The notes under the pieces are model-generated. The model was given only the letters and a program-made list of their open reading frames with translations, was not told the origin of the DNA and made no database searches. A stretch of DNA of 64,000 nt from assembly GCF_004912155.1 (NCBI RefSeq), contig NZ_STGX01000018.1, positions 17,727 through 81,726 on the forward strand, read 5' to 3'. Both the position numbers and the translations under genes were made by a program. The stretch is from Glycomyces paridis. Its GTDB lineage: Bacteria; Actinomycetota; Actinomycetes; Mycobacteriales; Micromonosporaceae. Shown piece by piece: positions 16,261 to 24,945 of this stretch. Each line of letters opens with the position of its first letter. Position 1 is the stretch's first letter.

Positions 16261-18486
16261 GTGATCGACCCCTCGACGGACCAAGTTCTCATCCCCGCCC
16301 GCAATGACACCACCATTCGCGCAGTCGGCCGCTCTTACATAGATGTCGGCTTCGACAGAGGGGAGTCGTTGTTCGTTCCAGGCCGACCGGTATGGAACGA
16401 CAAAACGGTCAGGGAGCTCTACTACCACTACAACCTTCAGACCGACGACAGCAATGACCGCTTTCATGAAAAGCTGGAGCGCCAGCTCGCAAGCGCTTCA
16501 GACGACGCCAAGCTCCTCATGGCCGAACTCATGGCACTGCAGGCGATGCCGCTGACCCGGAACAGCCTCAAGCCGAGTAGCAAGGCCGACCGGGTTGAAC
16601 CGGTGCTCCGCTGGATGGACGAAAACGTCGCGCTTCCCGAGGAGATCAAGGAGGCGTTCCTCGAGGGAACCTGGAACGGTGGCACCGGCGCACACACCAT
16701 GCTTTGGAAGTGGCTCTTTGACGCAGTTGAACTTTTGCGAGCCTGGTTCCGCCTTCTGCCGCCGGAGCGGTCGCACATCATCGCTGATCCTTGGGAATGG
16801 CGCGACTGGATCCGAGGGACCGGAGGCATGCCTTCGCTGACCGAGGCACTGCTCTATCTCGGTTTCCCCGAGCACTTCCTCCCGATCATTAACGTCGAGC
16901 ACAAGCGCAAGATCCGAGGAGCCTTCAGTCACCTGCTCCCCGAGCAGATCGCAGGGGTCGACCTCGACCGGGACCTCTTCGAAATCACATTGCGACTGCA
17001 GCGACAGTACGGGGACCGGATCGATTTCTATAGGCCCCCTTTCAGGGACGAATGGCAGACTACGGTTCGCCCCTCCGGTGAGCGGCGCGCCTGGTACGTC
17101 CCTCCTCCCCATGACGACGCTGAGCTCGAATACTGGATCGATCAAGGCATCATCACGATCTCCGCCGGGCGTCTCGGCCCGCTCACCTCGGCCACTGACC
17201 GGACGACGATCAGAAGCATGGTCGAGAGCGCCTACGGCCATCTCGACTACGCGGACCGCGCTGCATTGACCATGGAGTTCCACTCGTTCTGGTCGCTGAT
17301 GCAGCGGGACGACCTGGTGGCAACCGTCCAGGACGATCAGCTCTGGATCGGTGTACTCAAGCATGGTGCTGCATACGGGCCGGGAGGAGAGCTGTCTCGC
17401 AACGTCGACTGGTACAGCAAGCAGCCGATCGCCTTGACCGGTCTCTCCCAGTCCCTGCGGATAGAACTCCAGCGCTCCGTCGCAGTTGCCGACATCTCCG
17501 TCAAACTCACTGAACTGTCACAGATCCTGGGCGTCGAGACCGACACCTCCGAAGAGGACCAAGAGGAATCCCCACCTCCACTCGACCCCCTCAATCCCGC
17601 ACTGTTGCAAGGACTCTCCGAACGCCTCCACCTGGACGAGGCATGGCTGCGGGAACTGGTATCGCTGGTCCAAGACCGCAAGCAAGTGGTGCTGTACGGA
17701 CCACCAGGCACCGGTAAGACCTACCTCGCCCAGGAACTGGCCGAACACCTCACCGACCGCGACGCGGTGACGCTGGTCCAATTCCACCCCTCCTACGCCT
17801 ACGAGGACTTCATCGAAGGGTTCCGCCCCGCTCCCGCCGGCGAGGGGTCGGTGGGGTTCGTCCTGACCGCTGGACCACTGCGCGACCTCGTCCGCAAGGC
17901 CCGCAACGACTCACGCCCGCATGTCCTCATCATCGACGAGATGAACCGAGCGCACCTGGCCAAGGTGTTCGGCGAGCTCTACTTCCTCCTTGAGTACCGG
18001 AACCGCTCGGTGCGGCTGCAGTACTCTCCCGAGGAGTCCTTCTCGCTTCCGGAGAACGTCTACATCATCGCCACAATGAACACCGCAGACCGGTCGATCG
18101 CCCTGCTCGATGCCGCGATCCGGCGACGGTTCGCGTTCGAGGAGATGCACCCCGAGGAGGCGCCCGTACGCGACCTGCTCTCCAATTGGCTCGGCCAGAA
18201 CGCCTCGGGCGACCCCCGCCCCGCGCTCCTGCGGGCTCTGAACGAGGCCATCCCAGAGTCGGACCACGACTTCAAGATCGGGCCCTCATACCTCATGCGC
18301 GCCGACGCCGGAAGCGATGAGGGCATCGCGAGGATCTGGCGGCACGACCTCCTACCCCTCCTGGAAGAGCACTTCCACGGCAGAATGAGCCGCTCAGAGG
18401 TCCATGAGACTTTCGGACTGGGAGCCATCCGGCTGGCCGCTGGTACTTCCCTGCGGGCCGCGACCGAAGAGCAGACCTCAACGTGA
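16261..18486 (+). CDS. mcrB: McrB-like AAA+ GTPase of a McrBC restriction system
   Basis: Motor subunit of a modification-dependent restriction system: GTP-driven translocase that partners with the McrC nuclease. The C-terminal AAA+ module has Walker A GPPGTGKT (480-487 counted from GTG 16261), Walker B IIDEMNRA (Asp559) and the McrB signature NTADRS (607-612). About 430 N-terminal residues form the target-recognition part, with no recognisable EVE or YTH motif. GTG 16261 was chosen because GAAAGG lies 7 nt upstream; ATG 16228 is an alternative, and the frame is open far upstream. The stop overlaps the mcrC start (GTGA). Confidence 0.85.
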   Translation: MIDPSTDQVLIPARNDTTIRAVGRSYIDVGFDRGESLFVPGRPVWNDKTVRELYYHYNLQTDDSNDRFHEKLERQLASASDDAKLLMAELMALQAMPLTRNSLKPSSKADRVEPVLRWMDENVALPEEIKEAFLEGTWNGGTGAHTMLWKWLFDAVELLRAWFRLLPPERSHIIADPWEWRDWIRGTGGMPSLTEALLYLGFPEHFLPIINVEHKRKIRGAFSHLLPEQIAGVDLDRDLFEITLRLQRQYGDRIDFYRPPFRDEWQTTVRPSGERRAWYVPPPHDDAELEYWIDQGIITISAGRLGPLTSATDRTTIRSMVESAYGHLDYADRAALTMEFHSFWSLMQRDDLVATVQDDQLWIGVLKHGAAYGPGGELSRNVDWYSKQPIALTGLSQSLRIELQRSVAVADISVKLTELSQILGVETDTSEEDQEESPPPLDPLNPALLQGLSERLHLDEAWLRELVSLVQDRKQVVLYGPPGTGKTYLAQELAEHLTDRDAVTLVQFHPSYAYEDFIEGFRPAPAGEGSVGFVLTAGPLRDLVRKARNDSRPHVLIIDEMNRAHLAKVFGELYFLLEYRNRSVRLQYSPEESFSLPENVYIIATMNTADRSIALLDAAIRRRFAFEEMHPEEAPVRDLLSNWLGQNASGDPRPALLRALNEAIPESDHDFKIGPSYLMRADAGSDEGIARIWRHDLLPLLEEHFHGRMSRSEVHETFGLGAIRLAAGTSLRAATEEQTST

Positions 18487-19655
18487 TCGAACCTGTCGTG
18501 CTCCAGGAGTTCCAGCATGGCTCCGAAGTGCGCGCCATCGACCAGAAGACGGCCGCGGCGCTCGCCAAGACGGAGCTCGTCAAGGTCACACCGGTCTCCG
18601 GCGGGAGGTGGCGGCTGCAGACCGCAGGCAAGGTCGGCTCCGTTCGCATCGGTGGCCTGGACGTCCACGTCAAACCAAAGATGGGCATCTCGCGGTTGCT
18701 GTTCCTGCTCGGGTACGCAAAGAACCCGAACTTCCTCCCAGAGGACTCTCCCGGCACCGCTGAGGACGATCTCTGGCCGGCGCTCGCCGAGTCTCTGGTG
18801 CGGTACTGCGAGCGCGCGCTGGCTCGCGGCCCAATCCGTGGGTACGCGTCAGTCGAGGCCACACTGCCGCTGATCCGGGGTCGCATCCTGGTGGCCGATC
18901 AGATCGCCGCCCGCCCCGGACAGTCGTTCCCTCTCGAAGTGCGGCACGACGATTACACCGCGGACATCCCCGAAAACCGGCTGCTCCGAACCGCGCTGCG
19001 GATCATGTCCGAAGTACCGCGGCTTCCCGACGGGATACCCGGGCGGATCGCTCGACTCGAGGCGCACCTCCGCGAGGCCCACTTTCTCACCGGAACCTCG
19101 TCGAACGCGGCTTGGCCGCTCACGCGCCTCAATTCGCATTACGGCGACGCGCTCCAAATCGCCGAGATTGTGCTGCGCCACCAGTCCGCGGAGACGGGTC
19201 CGGGCGGCTTGAAGGTCGCCTCGTTCGTCATCCCCGTTCACCGTGTCTTCGAGGACTTCGTGGCCAAGGCGCTTCGGGAGGCGTTCGCCCGCTTCAGAGT
19301 CCGCGTCGACGACCAAGTGAGTAGCTACCTCGACGAGCAGCGGACCGTCCGGATCAGACCAGATGTGGTCACCATGCTCGACGGCGTCCCGAACACGGTG
19401 GTCGACGCCAAGTACAAGTTCCAGGACAAAGCGGGAACGAACGGGGACGTATTCCAGGTCGTCTCGTACTGCACCGCGCTCGGTACGACGACGGGCTGCC
19501 TGGTGTACGCCCACGGGGTGAAGGAAGCCGAGTGGCAGAGCATCCGCAACTCCCCTATCCGCGTCCTCCAGTACCCGCTCGACCTCACCGCGCCACCCGC
19601 ATCGATCCTTCGATCCATCGCCGAACTCGTCGAGCGGCTGCTCGCTCGCACCTGA
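18483..19655 (+). CDS. mcrC: McrC-like nuclease subunit
   Basis: A 390-residue McrC-family protein (McrBC 5-methylcytosine restriction component). The C-terminal PD-(D/E)xK nuclease is seen as RPDVV (Asp294) followed by VVDAKYK (Asp308, Lys310). The N-terminal part is the McrB-binding domain. With mcrB it should cut DNA carrying foreign modification. It starts at GTG overlapping the mcrB stop. Confidence 0.88.
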   Translation: MIEPVVLQEFQHGSEVRAIDQKTAAALAKTELVKVTPVSGGRWRLQTAGKVGSVRIGGLDVHVKPKMGISRLLFLLGYAKNPNFLPEDSPGTAEDDLWPALAESLVRYCERALARGPIRGYASVEATLPLIRGRILVADQIAARPGQSFPLEVRHDDYTADIPENRLLRTALRIMSEVPRLPDGIPGRIARLEAHLREAHFLTGTSSNAAWPLTRLNSHYGDALQIAEIVLRHQSAETGPGGLKVASFVIPVHRVFEDFVAKALREAFARFRVRVDDQVSSYLDEQRTVRIRPDVVTMLDGVPNTVVDAKYKFQDKAGTNGDVFQVVSYCTALGTTTGCLVYAHGVKEAEWQSIRNSPIRVLQYPLDLTAPPASILRSIAELVERLLART

Positions 19656-19789
19656 CTAGCTGTCTGGCTGTCGCTGAGGGCGTGCGAGTTCGGCGCGTCA
19701 GAACCTACTCCTCATACCGTCACGTGAACATCACTCAAGGTATCATCTTGAATGTTCCACGCGCCCAACGTCGCCTCTGGAGGAACCCC

Positions 19790-21892
19790 TTGGCAGATCG
19801 TTTCACCACCAAACTCTCCAACGCCCTCAAGAGCGAGTTCCTCGACAAGTTCCACCCCGATGACGTACCGCAAGGGGATCCGGACCAGCGCGAATTCCAT
19901 ACCGGGGCCTTGTCCGCGATGATGGTCCGCCTCCTGGTCGACTGTCCTTCCGAACGCGCCGTGGACTTTGTCACCAAAGGAACCGACGACCATGGCATTC
20001 ACGCGGTCGCCTATGACGAGCGCCAGAACCGGCTTTGGCTCATCCACAGCATCTGGCCCGACAACGGGGATGCAAACGACGAAAAAGGGTTCCGAGACTT
20101 TGCCACCGGAGTCGAGCACATCCTCAATGCACGACACGAGAAGTTCAACAACCGCTATCGTCGCCACGAGGTAGCAATCGAGTCGCTCATGAACAAAGAC
20201 CCCCATATCACGTTCGTGGTCGCGCTCGCTGGATCCACCTACAACCACCCTGTGCACTGGCAGGCGTTGGAGAAGTGCGCCGATGAGATTCGCCGCTGGT
20301 ACTCGCACCGTCCCTTCATCGAAGTGTTCACGCTCGACAAGCTCGTCCAAATCGCCCGTGCCGGCATGAGCGAGCCGCCGATCAGCCTCAAGGTGAACTT
20401 CGCAGCGCTGGCGACGGACACCGAGGACCTGCCCCATGAGATCTACTTCGGCACAGTGACTGCCGCCGAGGTGGCCCGCTGGTACGACCTGCACCGGGAG
20501 CAGCTCTTCCGTCGCAACATCCGTGGTGCGCTCGGCCGGACCACGGTCAACCAGTCCATCCGCACCACCCTCATTGAACGTCCCGAGCACTTCTGGGACT
20601 TCAATAACGGCATCACGATGATCGCCCAGTCGGGATCGATCGACGCGGGCGGCAGTGGCGAACTGAACGGCGTGGCCATCGTCAACGGTGCGCAGACCGT
20701 CTCCTCCATCGCCGAAACCGTCAAGGAGCACACGCAGGCGGGCACGGCCAAGGTCCTCATGAAGGTCTCGATCATCGGAGCAACGAAGCAAGACAACGAT
20801 GAGCGTGGGGTCGATCTGCCGCGCGAGATCACTCGTGCCGCGAACACCCAGAACCAGGTAGACATCCGCGACCTTGCCTCGTTGTACGAGCAGCAGGACG
20901 ACCTCAAGCAGGAGTTCTACACCGTTCTGGGTTTGGAGTACACCACCCGGCACACCGAGGCCGCCCCCGCTGATGACGACGGCTGCACTAGCGAAGAGGC
21001 GCTCATCTCCCTCGCGTGCGGTCACGCCGACCACCGCTATGCCGTGCAGGCCAAGACGCTGTCGGACGTGCTGTGGGATCGCAACGGCGGAGGCGCGTAT
21101 CGAAACCTGTTTCGCTCCGGCATCACCGCCGAGGAAGTCTGGCGCCAAGTCCGGCTGATGCGGATCGTCCAAAGCACGATCAGCACGGCGCGGAAGAAGT
21201 ACACAGGCAGAGCCGCGCAGGTCGCCGACCACGGCGACCTGCTCACTGCGCATCTGGTGGCTCGGCAATTCGCGGACCGGATCCACGACGACGACTGGGA
21301 GGAGACCGTGCTCGACAGAGTAGCCTCGACTGCGGGAGAAACCCTCAAGCGAGTCATCACGCTGTTCCCGAACGGACATCCATCCTCGGTCGTCAAGGAC
21401 GAGCAGAAGGCCAGAGATCTGGTCAACCAGGTCTTCAACGAGATCGCCTCGGGATCAGCGGTCCCCGAAGTTCCCAGCGAATTCGTGAAGGGACGGTCAA
21501 GCGGCAAGAGACGTACCCCGGATCTCGCGCCCCTGATCGCCAAGCACAGAGCGATCAAGGAGGGCACCATGCTCGAATTCCGGCCGATCACCAGAGAACA
21601 CCGACAGCTCTTCCAGCGGTGGATCACCGCAGATCCCCGCCGGTCCCGAGCGACTTGGATCAACGACAACAAGGCCCAGCTTCGCTGGGAGGTTGACGGC
21701 AAGATCTACGCCGCAAGTCGCCTGGCGCTCGACTTGATCAACAGCCTGGGAGAGAAACGCTACAAGTCGATCCGTGGTCCTGAATGCTGGTACGTCCCGG
21801 GACTCGGCTCGCTGAAGGACATCGGGCTACGCCTCCATGACGAGATAAATGGCGTGGACGAGGTTGACGTCGAGGACAACGGCCTGTTCTGA
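19790..21892 (+). CDS. AIPR family abortive-infection protein (copy 1)
   Basis: A 700-residue protein of the AIPR family (abortive infection phage resistance), common in defence islands beside restriction systems; biochemical activity is not settled. The N-terminus has the Mrr-like core with ...DFVTKGTDDHGIHAVAYD, and the central part shows FWDFNNGITMI and VNGAQTVSSI, conserved in the family. The start is TTG 19790, 7 nt after TGGAGGAA; with it the protein aligns end to end with the second AIPR protein of this window (697 residues). It lies 134 bp after mcrC and is convergent with hsdM. Confidence 0.85.
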   Translation: MADRFTTKLSNALKSEFLDKFHPDDVPQGDPDQREFHTGALSAMMVRLLVDCPSERAVDFVTKGTDDHGIHAVAYDERQNRLWLIHSIWPDNGDANDEKGFRDFATGVEHILNARHEKFNNRYRRHEVAIESLMNKDPHITFVVALAGSTYNHPVHWQALEKCADEIRRWYSHRPFIEVFTLDKLVQIARAGMSEPPISLKVNFAALATDTEDLPHEIYFGTVTAAEVARWYDLHREQLFRRNIRGALGRTTVNQSIRTTLIERPEHFWDFNNGITMIAQSGSIDAGGSGELNGVAIVNGAQTVSSIAETVKEHTQAGTAKVLMKVSIIGATKQDNDERGVDLPREITRAANTQNQVDIRDLASLYEQQDDLKQEFYTVLGLEYTTRHTEAAPADDDGCTSEEALISLACGHADHRYAVQAKTLSDVLWDRNGGGAYRNLFRSGITAEEVWRQVRLMRIVQSTISTARKKYTGRAAQVADHGDLLTAHLVARQFADRIHDDDWEETVLDRVASTAGETLKRVITLFPNGHPSSVVKDEQKARDLVNQVFNEIASGSAVPEVPSEFVKGRSSGKRRTPDLAPLIAKHRAIKEGTMLEFRPITREHRQLFQRWITADPRRSRATWINDNKAQLRWEVDGKIYAASRLALDLINSLGEKRYKSIRGPECWYVPGLGSLKDIGLRLHDEINGVDEVDVEDNGLF

Positions 21893-21901
21893 ATCCCATG
21901 G

Positions 21902-23452
21902 TCAACCGTCATATCCTTCAGTTCTCTCAGAATCTGGAAGTTCTTCAGAGCCAAGGGCTTCGGCGATGGCGGCGAATTCGGCGAGGGCGGCTTGGAGGTC
22001 CTCGACGATCTCTCGGGCGATCTGCGCCGGGGGCAGGAGGCTGTCGGCGTCTTCGAGCGACGGGTCCTTCATCCAGGTGATGTCGAGGTTGACCTTGTCG
22101 CGGGCGATCAGGTCCTCGTAGTCGAAGCATTTGAAGCGCTCGGTCTCGGTGCGGGCCGAGAGCGGCTTGCCGGCTCCATAGCATTCGACGAAGTCCTGAA
22201 GGTTCGAACGCCGCAGCGGTCGCGTCTTGAGGGTGAAGCGCTGACCGGTGCGGAAGTCGTAGATCCAGACCTTGCTCGTGTTCGGCTTGCCGTCGAGCTG
22301 GTACGGGTGCTTCTCGAAGAAGAGCACGTTCGCCTTGACCCCGCCGGCGTAGAAGATGCCGGTGGGCAGGCGCAGGATCGTGTGGAGTTTGAACTCCTTG
22401 AGCAGTCGAGTGCGGATCTTCTCCCCCGCGCCGCCCTCGAAGAGCACGTTATCGGGGAGGACAACGGCGGCACGGCCGCCCATGTCGAGCGAGGCCATGA
22501 TGTGCTGCAGGAAGTTGAGCTGCTTGTTTGTGGTGGTGACCCGGAAGTCCTCCCGGTCGTAGCTCATGTCCTGGGCCTCGGTCTTGCCGTCGGTGCCGAT
22601 GACGGTGATCGAGGACTTCTTGCCGAACGGCGGGTTCGCAAGGATGAGCGAGGCGTGCTGGCTCGGCTTCGCGGCGAGTGCATCGGCGACGTCGATGAGA
22701 CTCGGGCCGTCAGGGTCGCCCATGCCGTGCAGGAGCATGTTCATCGCGGCGAGACGGGCGGTGCCGGGGACAAGCTCGGTACCCCAGATGCGGCGCTTGC
22801 TGGTGTTGAGGCGGAGGTGCGGCGGCAGGTTCCGGTGGCGCTCGCGGATGTAGGAGCGTGCTGCGATGAGAAATCCGCCGGTCCCGCAGGCCGGGTCCAT
22901 GATCGTGTCCTCAGGGCGGGGCTGCATGACCTCGACCATGGCGTCAATGAGGGGGCGGGGCGTGAAGTACTGGCCCGCACCGGTCTTGGTGTCCTCGGCC
23001 CCTTTGGCGAGCAGGCCTTCATACGCGTCGCCCTTGAGGTCCGTGCCGTGGATGGTCCAGTCCTCCTTGCCAATCAGGTCGACGACGAGCTTTTCGAGCA
23101 GAGCCGGTTCGGTGATCTTGTTCTGCGCCTTGGCGAAGATGACCCCGAGGGTGGTGCCGGACTCCTTGCCGAGCTCGGTGAGCACGGCCCGGTAGTGCTC
23201 CTCGAGCGCGGCGCCCTTCTTGGTGGAGAGGGATTTCCAGTTGTACTCGTCCGGGACGACAGGCCGGGACTCTTCTTGAGTGAGGCCGTCTTCGGCCTGC
23301 TCATGGACCATCTTGAGGAAGAGAAGAAACGAGAGCTGCTCGACGTAGTCGATGGTCGAGAGGCCGTTGTCGCGCAGGACATCGCGATAGTTGACAAGCT
23401 TGCGGACCAGGGCATCGGTCTGCGCGGCCTCTTGCGGGTGCTCGATGTTCAC
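21902..23452 (-). CDS. hsdM: Type I restriction-modification DNA methylase subunit
   Basis: N6-adenine methyltransferase of 516 residues. It has the HsdM N-terminal helical domain (about 10-150), SAM-binding motif I DPACGTGG (186-193) and catalytic NPPFG (273-277). It works as M2S1 to protect host DNA and as part of the R2M2S1 nuclease. Its ATG overlaps the hsdS stop (ATGA). The operon order is hsdR, hsdS, hsdM. Confidence 0.95.
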   Translation of the reverse strand: MNIEHPQEAAQTDALVRKLVNYRDVLRDNGLSTIDYVEQLSFLLFLKMVHEQAEDGLTQEESRPVVPDEYNWKSLSTKKGAALEEHYRAVLTELGKESGTTLGVIFAKAQNKITEPALLEKLVVDLIGKEDWTIHGTDLKGDAYEGLLAKGAEDTKTGAGQYFTPRPLIDAMVEVMQPRPEDTIMDPACGTGGFLIAARSYIRERHRNLPPHLRLNTSKRRIWGTELVPGTARLAAMNMLLHGMGDPDGPSLIDVADALAAKPSQHASLILANPPFGKKSSITVIGTDGKTEAQDMSYDREDFRVTTTNKQLNFLQHIMASLDMGGRAAVVLPDNVLFEGGAGEKIRTRLLKEFKLHTILRLPTGIFYAGGVKANVLFFEKHPYQLDGKPNTSKVWIYDFRTGQRFTLKTRPLRRSNLQDFVECYGAGKPLSARTETERFKCFDYEDLIARDKVNLDITWMKDPSLEDADSLLPPAQIAREIVEDLQAALAEFAAIAEALGSEELPDSERTEGYDG

Positions 23453-24945
23453 AGTCCCAACTCCTCTTGAACGAACGTACCGGCGGCCTCCGACGAAACG
23501 GAGGGAGCGGTGCGGGTACTGACGGCCACGGTCTTCTTCGGCGCTCGCCCGCGCCTGAGTTTCGGCTGGGCCGCCCGCTCGGCCCTGATGCGGTCCAAAA
23601 CGGCGGAGGCTGGCTCATCGGCTGGGTCTTGCGGCACCAGATCCCCAGCGAACGCCGACTCCAGCAAACCCTTCCGCAAGCGATCGGCCTGCCTCATCGC
23701 TTGTTCCGCAGTATTAAACGCATGGGCAACTGTTGTCTCCCACTCCGAGACGGCATCCAAGATCCGCAGTTGTTCCTCATGAGCAGGCACAGGTACAGGG
23801 AAGTTCGCCAGCTTCGTGCCGTTGACGTTTGCTTGACCAACCTGTTGGGATACGACCGAGTCGATGTACCGGCGGCCAGCCGGACTATTGATGAAGAGGT
23901 TCACCCACTCAGGTTCGATACCATCAACGAGTCTGCATCGAATGAGGTACGAGGCGAAGGTCATCGGCCCAAGGTCCGAGCGATATACCGCCGATTTTCC
24001 AACAAGCTCAGCGCTGTTGGTTCTGTTGAACAAGAGGTCTCCGTCTTCAAGGAGGAGCTTCCCTACGTCCGGATGATTGCCCGGGAGGTACTTGAGCACG
24101 GAGGCATCGATTCGGCCACTTTGAATGTTTCCCATGCGCAAAACCGGTGTGCTACCCGATTCACCGTCACCGGTCTTCGCAGAGGTGCCGTACTCGATCA
24201 GGGTACACAGCGAACCAAGAGATCTCACTGCCCAATGTTTTGGGCAAAGGGAATCTCCGATCGATGATTCACCCTCCCTTACCTTTCGACGTTTGAAGCT
24301 AGTACCGGCCAGTACACGGTCGACCTCGTCCAACAGCTCCTGAACTGGCTGATCCGTGTCCATACGACCAGAAAGCTGACCTGAGATTCCCTGATGTTCC
24401 ATTGACTTGCGCAGCCGAATCGCGCGACACCTGGCCGATTGTAGGTCGCCAATGGCGGAATCAAGGCGGGAGAGGTGGCCATCGAGGACATCGACTATGC
24501 GCTCCTGCTCTGCTAGCGGCGGCACAGGAACGGTTTCTTCTTCAAACTTGGAACGAGTGAGATGGACCATCCCGGAACCGTGTGCTCGCTCTTGAAGCGC
24601 CTTGAGTTTGTAGTTAATGAGGTAATAAAGGAACTTCCTGTTGATCTTGGAATCAACCTTGAATATGTGTTGATTAAGCGCGGCGTCCGATCCTCTCCAA
24701 ATGTGCGCCCCCAACGTGGCAGCCCATGAGATAAGCAGATCACCATCCTTTACAAGATGCTTGTCGTCAAGTTCGCCGGAAAAGTAATTGAAGGCAGCGC
24801 CCGAACCGGTCAGATTTTGAATTCGAATGATTGGCAATCCTTGAGTTGACCATTCGGATTTCTTGAATCCTCTGCCGTTGAAATACTCGCCGACTTCGCC
24901 CAGGGTTGACCAGGCCCAGCCGGGGGGTAGTTCCTTGTCGCTCAA
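23449..24945 (-). CDS. hsdS: Type I restriction-modification specificity subunit
   Basis: A 498-residue HsdS with two target-recognition domains (about 1-150 and 235-385), each followed by a long conserved helix (PPLAEQERIVDVLDGHLSRL; PAHEEQLRILDAVSEW). It reads a bipartite DNA site and directs HsdM and HsdR. A tail of about 60 residues, rich in Lys, Arg and Ala, follows the second spacer helix. Parts of the gene (for example 24,590-24,800) are much richer in A/T than the flanking hsdM and hsdR, as expected for domains swapped by recombination. It overlaps both neighbours by ATGA. Confidence 0.93.
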   Translation of the reverse strand: MSDKELPPGWAWSTLGEVGEYFNGRGFKKSEWSTQGLPIIRIQNLTGSGAAFNYFSGELDDKHLVKDGDLLISWAATLGAHIWRGSDAALNQHIFKVDSKINRKFLYYLINYKLKALQERAHGSGMVHLTRSKFEEETVPVPPLAEQERIVDVLDGHLSRLDSAIGDLQSARCRAIRLRKSMEHQGISGQLSGRMDTDQPVQELLDEVDRVLAGTSFKRRKVREGESSIGDSLCPKHWAVRSLGSLCTLIEYGTSAKTGDGESGSTPVLRMGNIQSGRIDASVLKYLPGNHPDVGKLLLEDGDLLFNRTNSAELVGKSAVYRSDLGPMTFASYLIRCRLVDGIEPEWVNLFINSPAGRRYIDSVVSQQVGQANVNGTKLANFPVPVPAHEEQLRILDAVSEWETTVAHAFNTAEQAMRQADRLRKGLLESAFAGDLVPQDPADEPASAVLDRIRAERAAQPKLRRGRAPKKTVAVSTRTAPSVSSEAAGTFVQEELGL

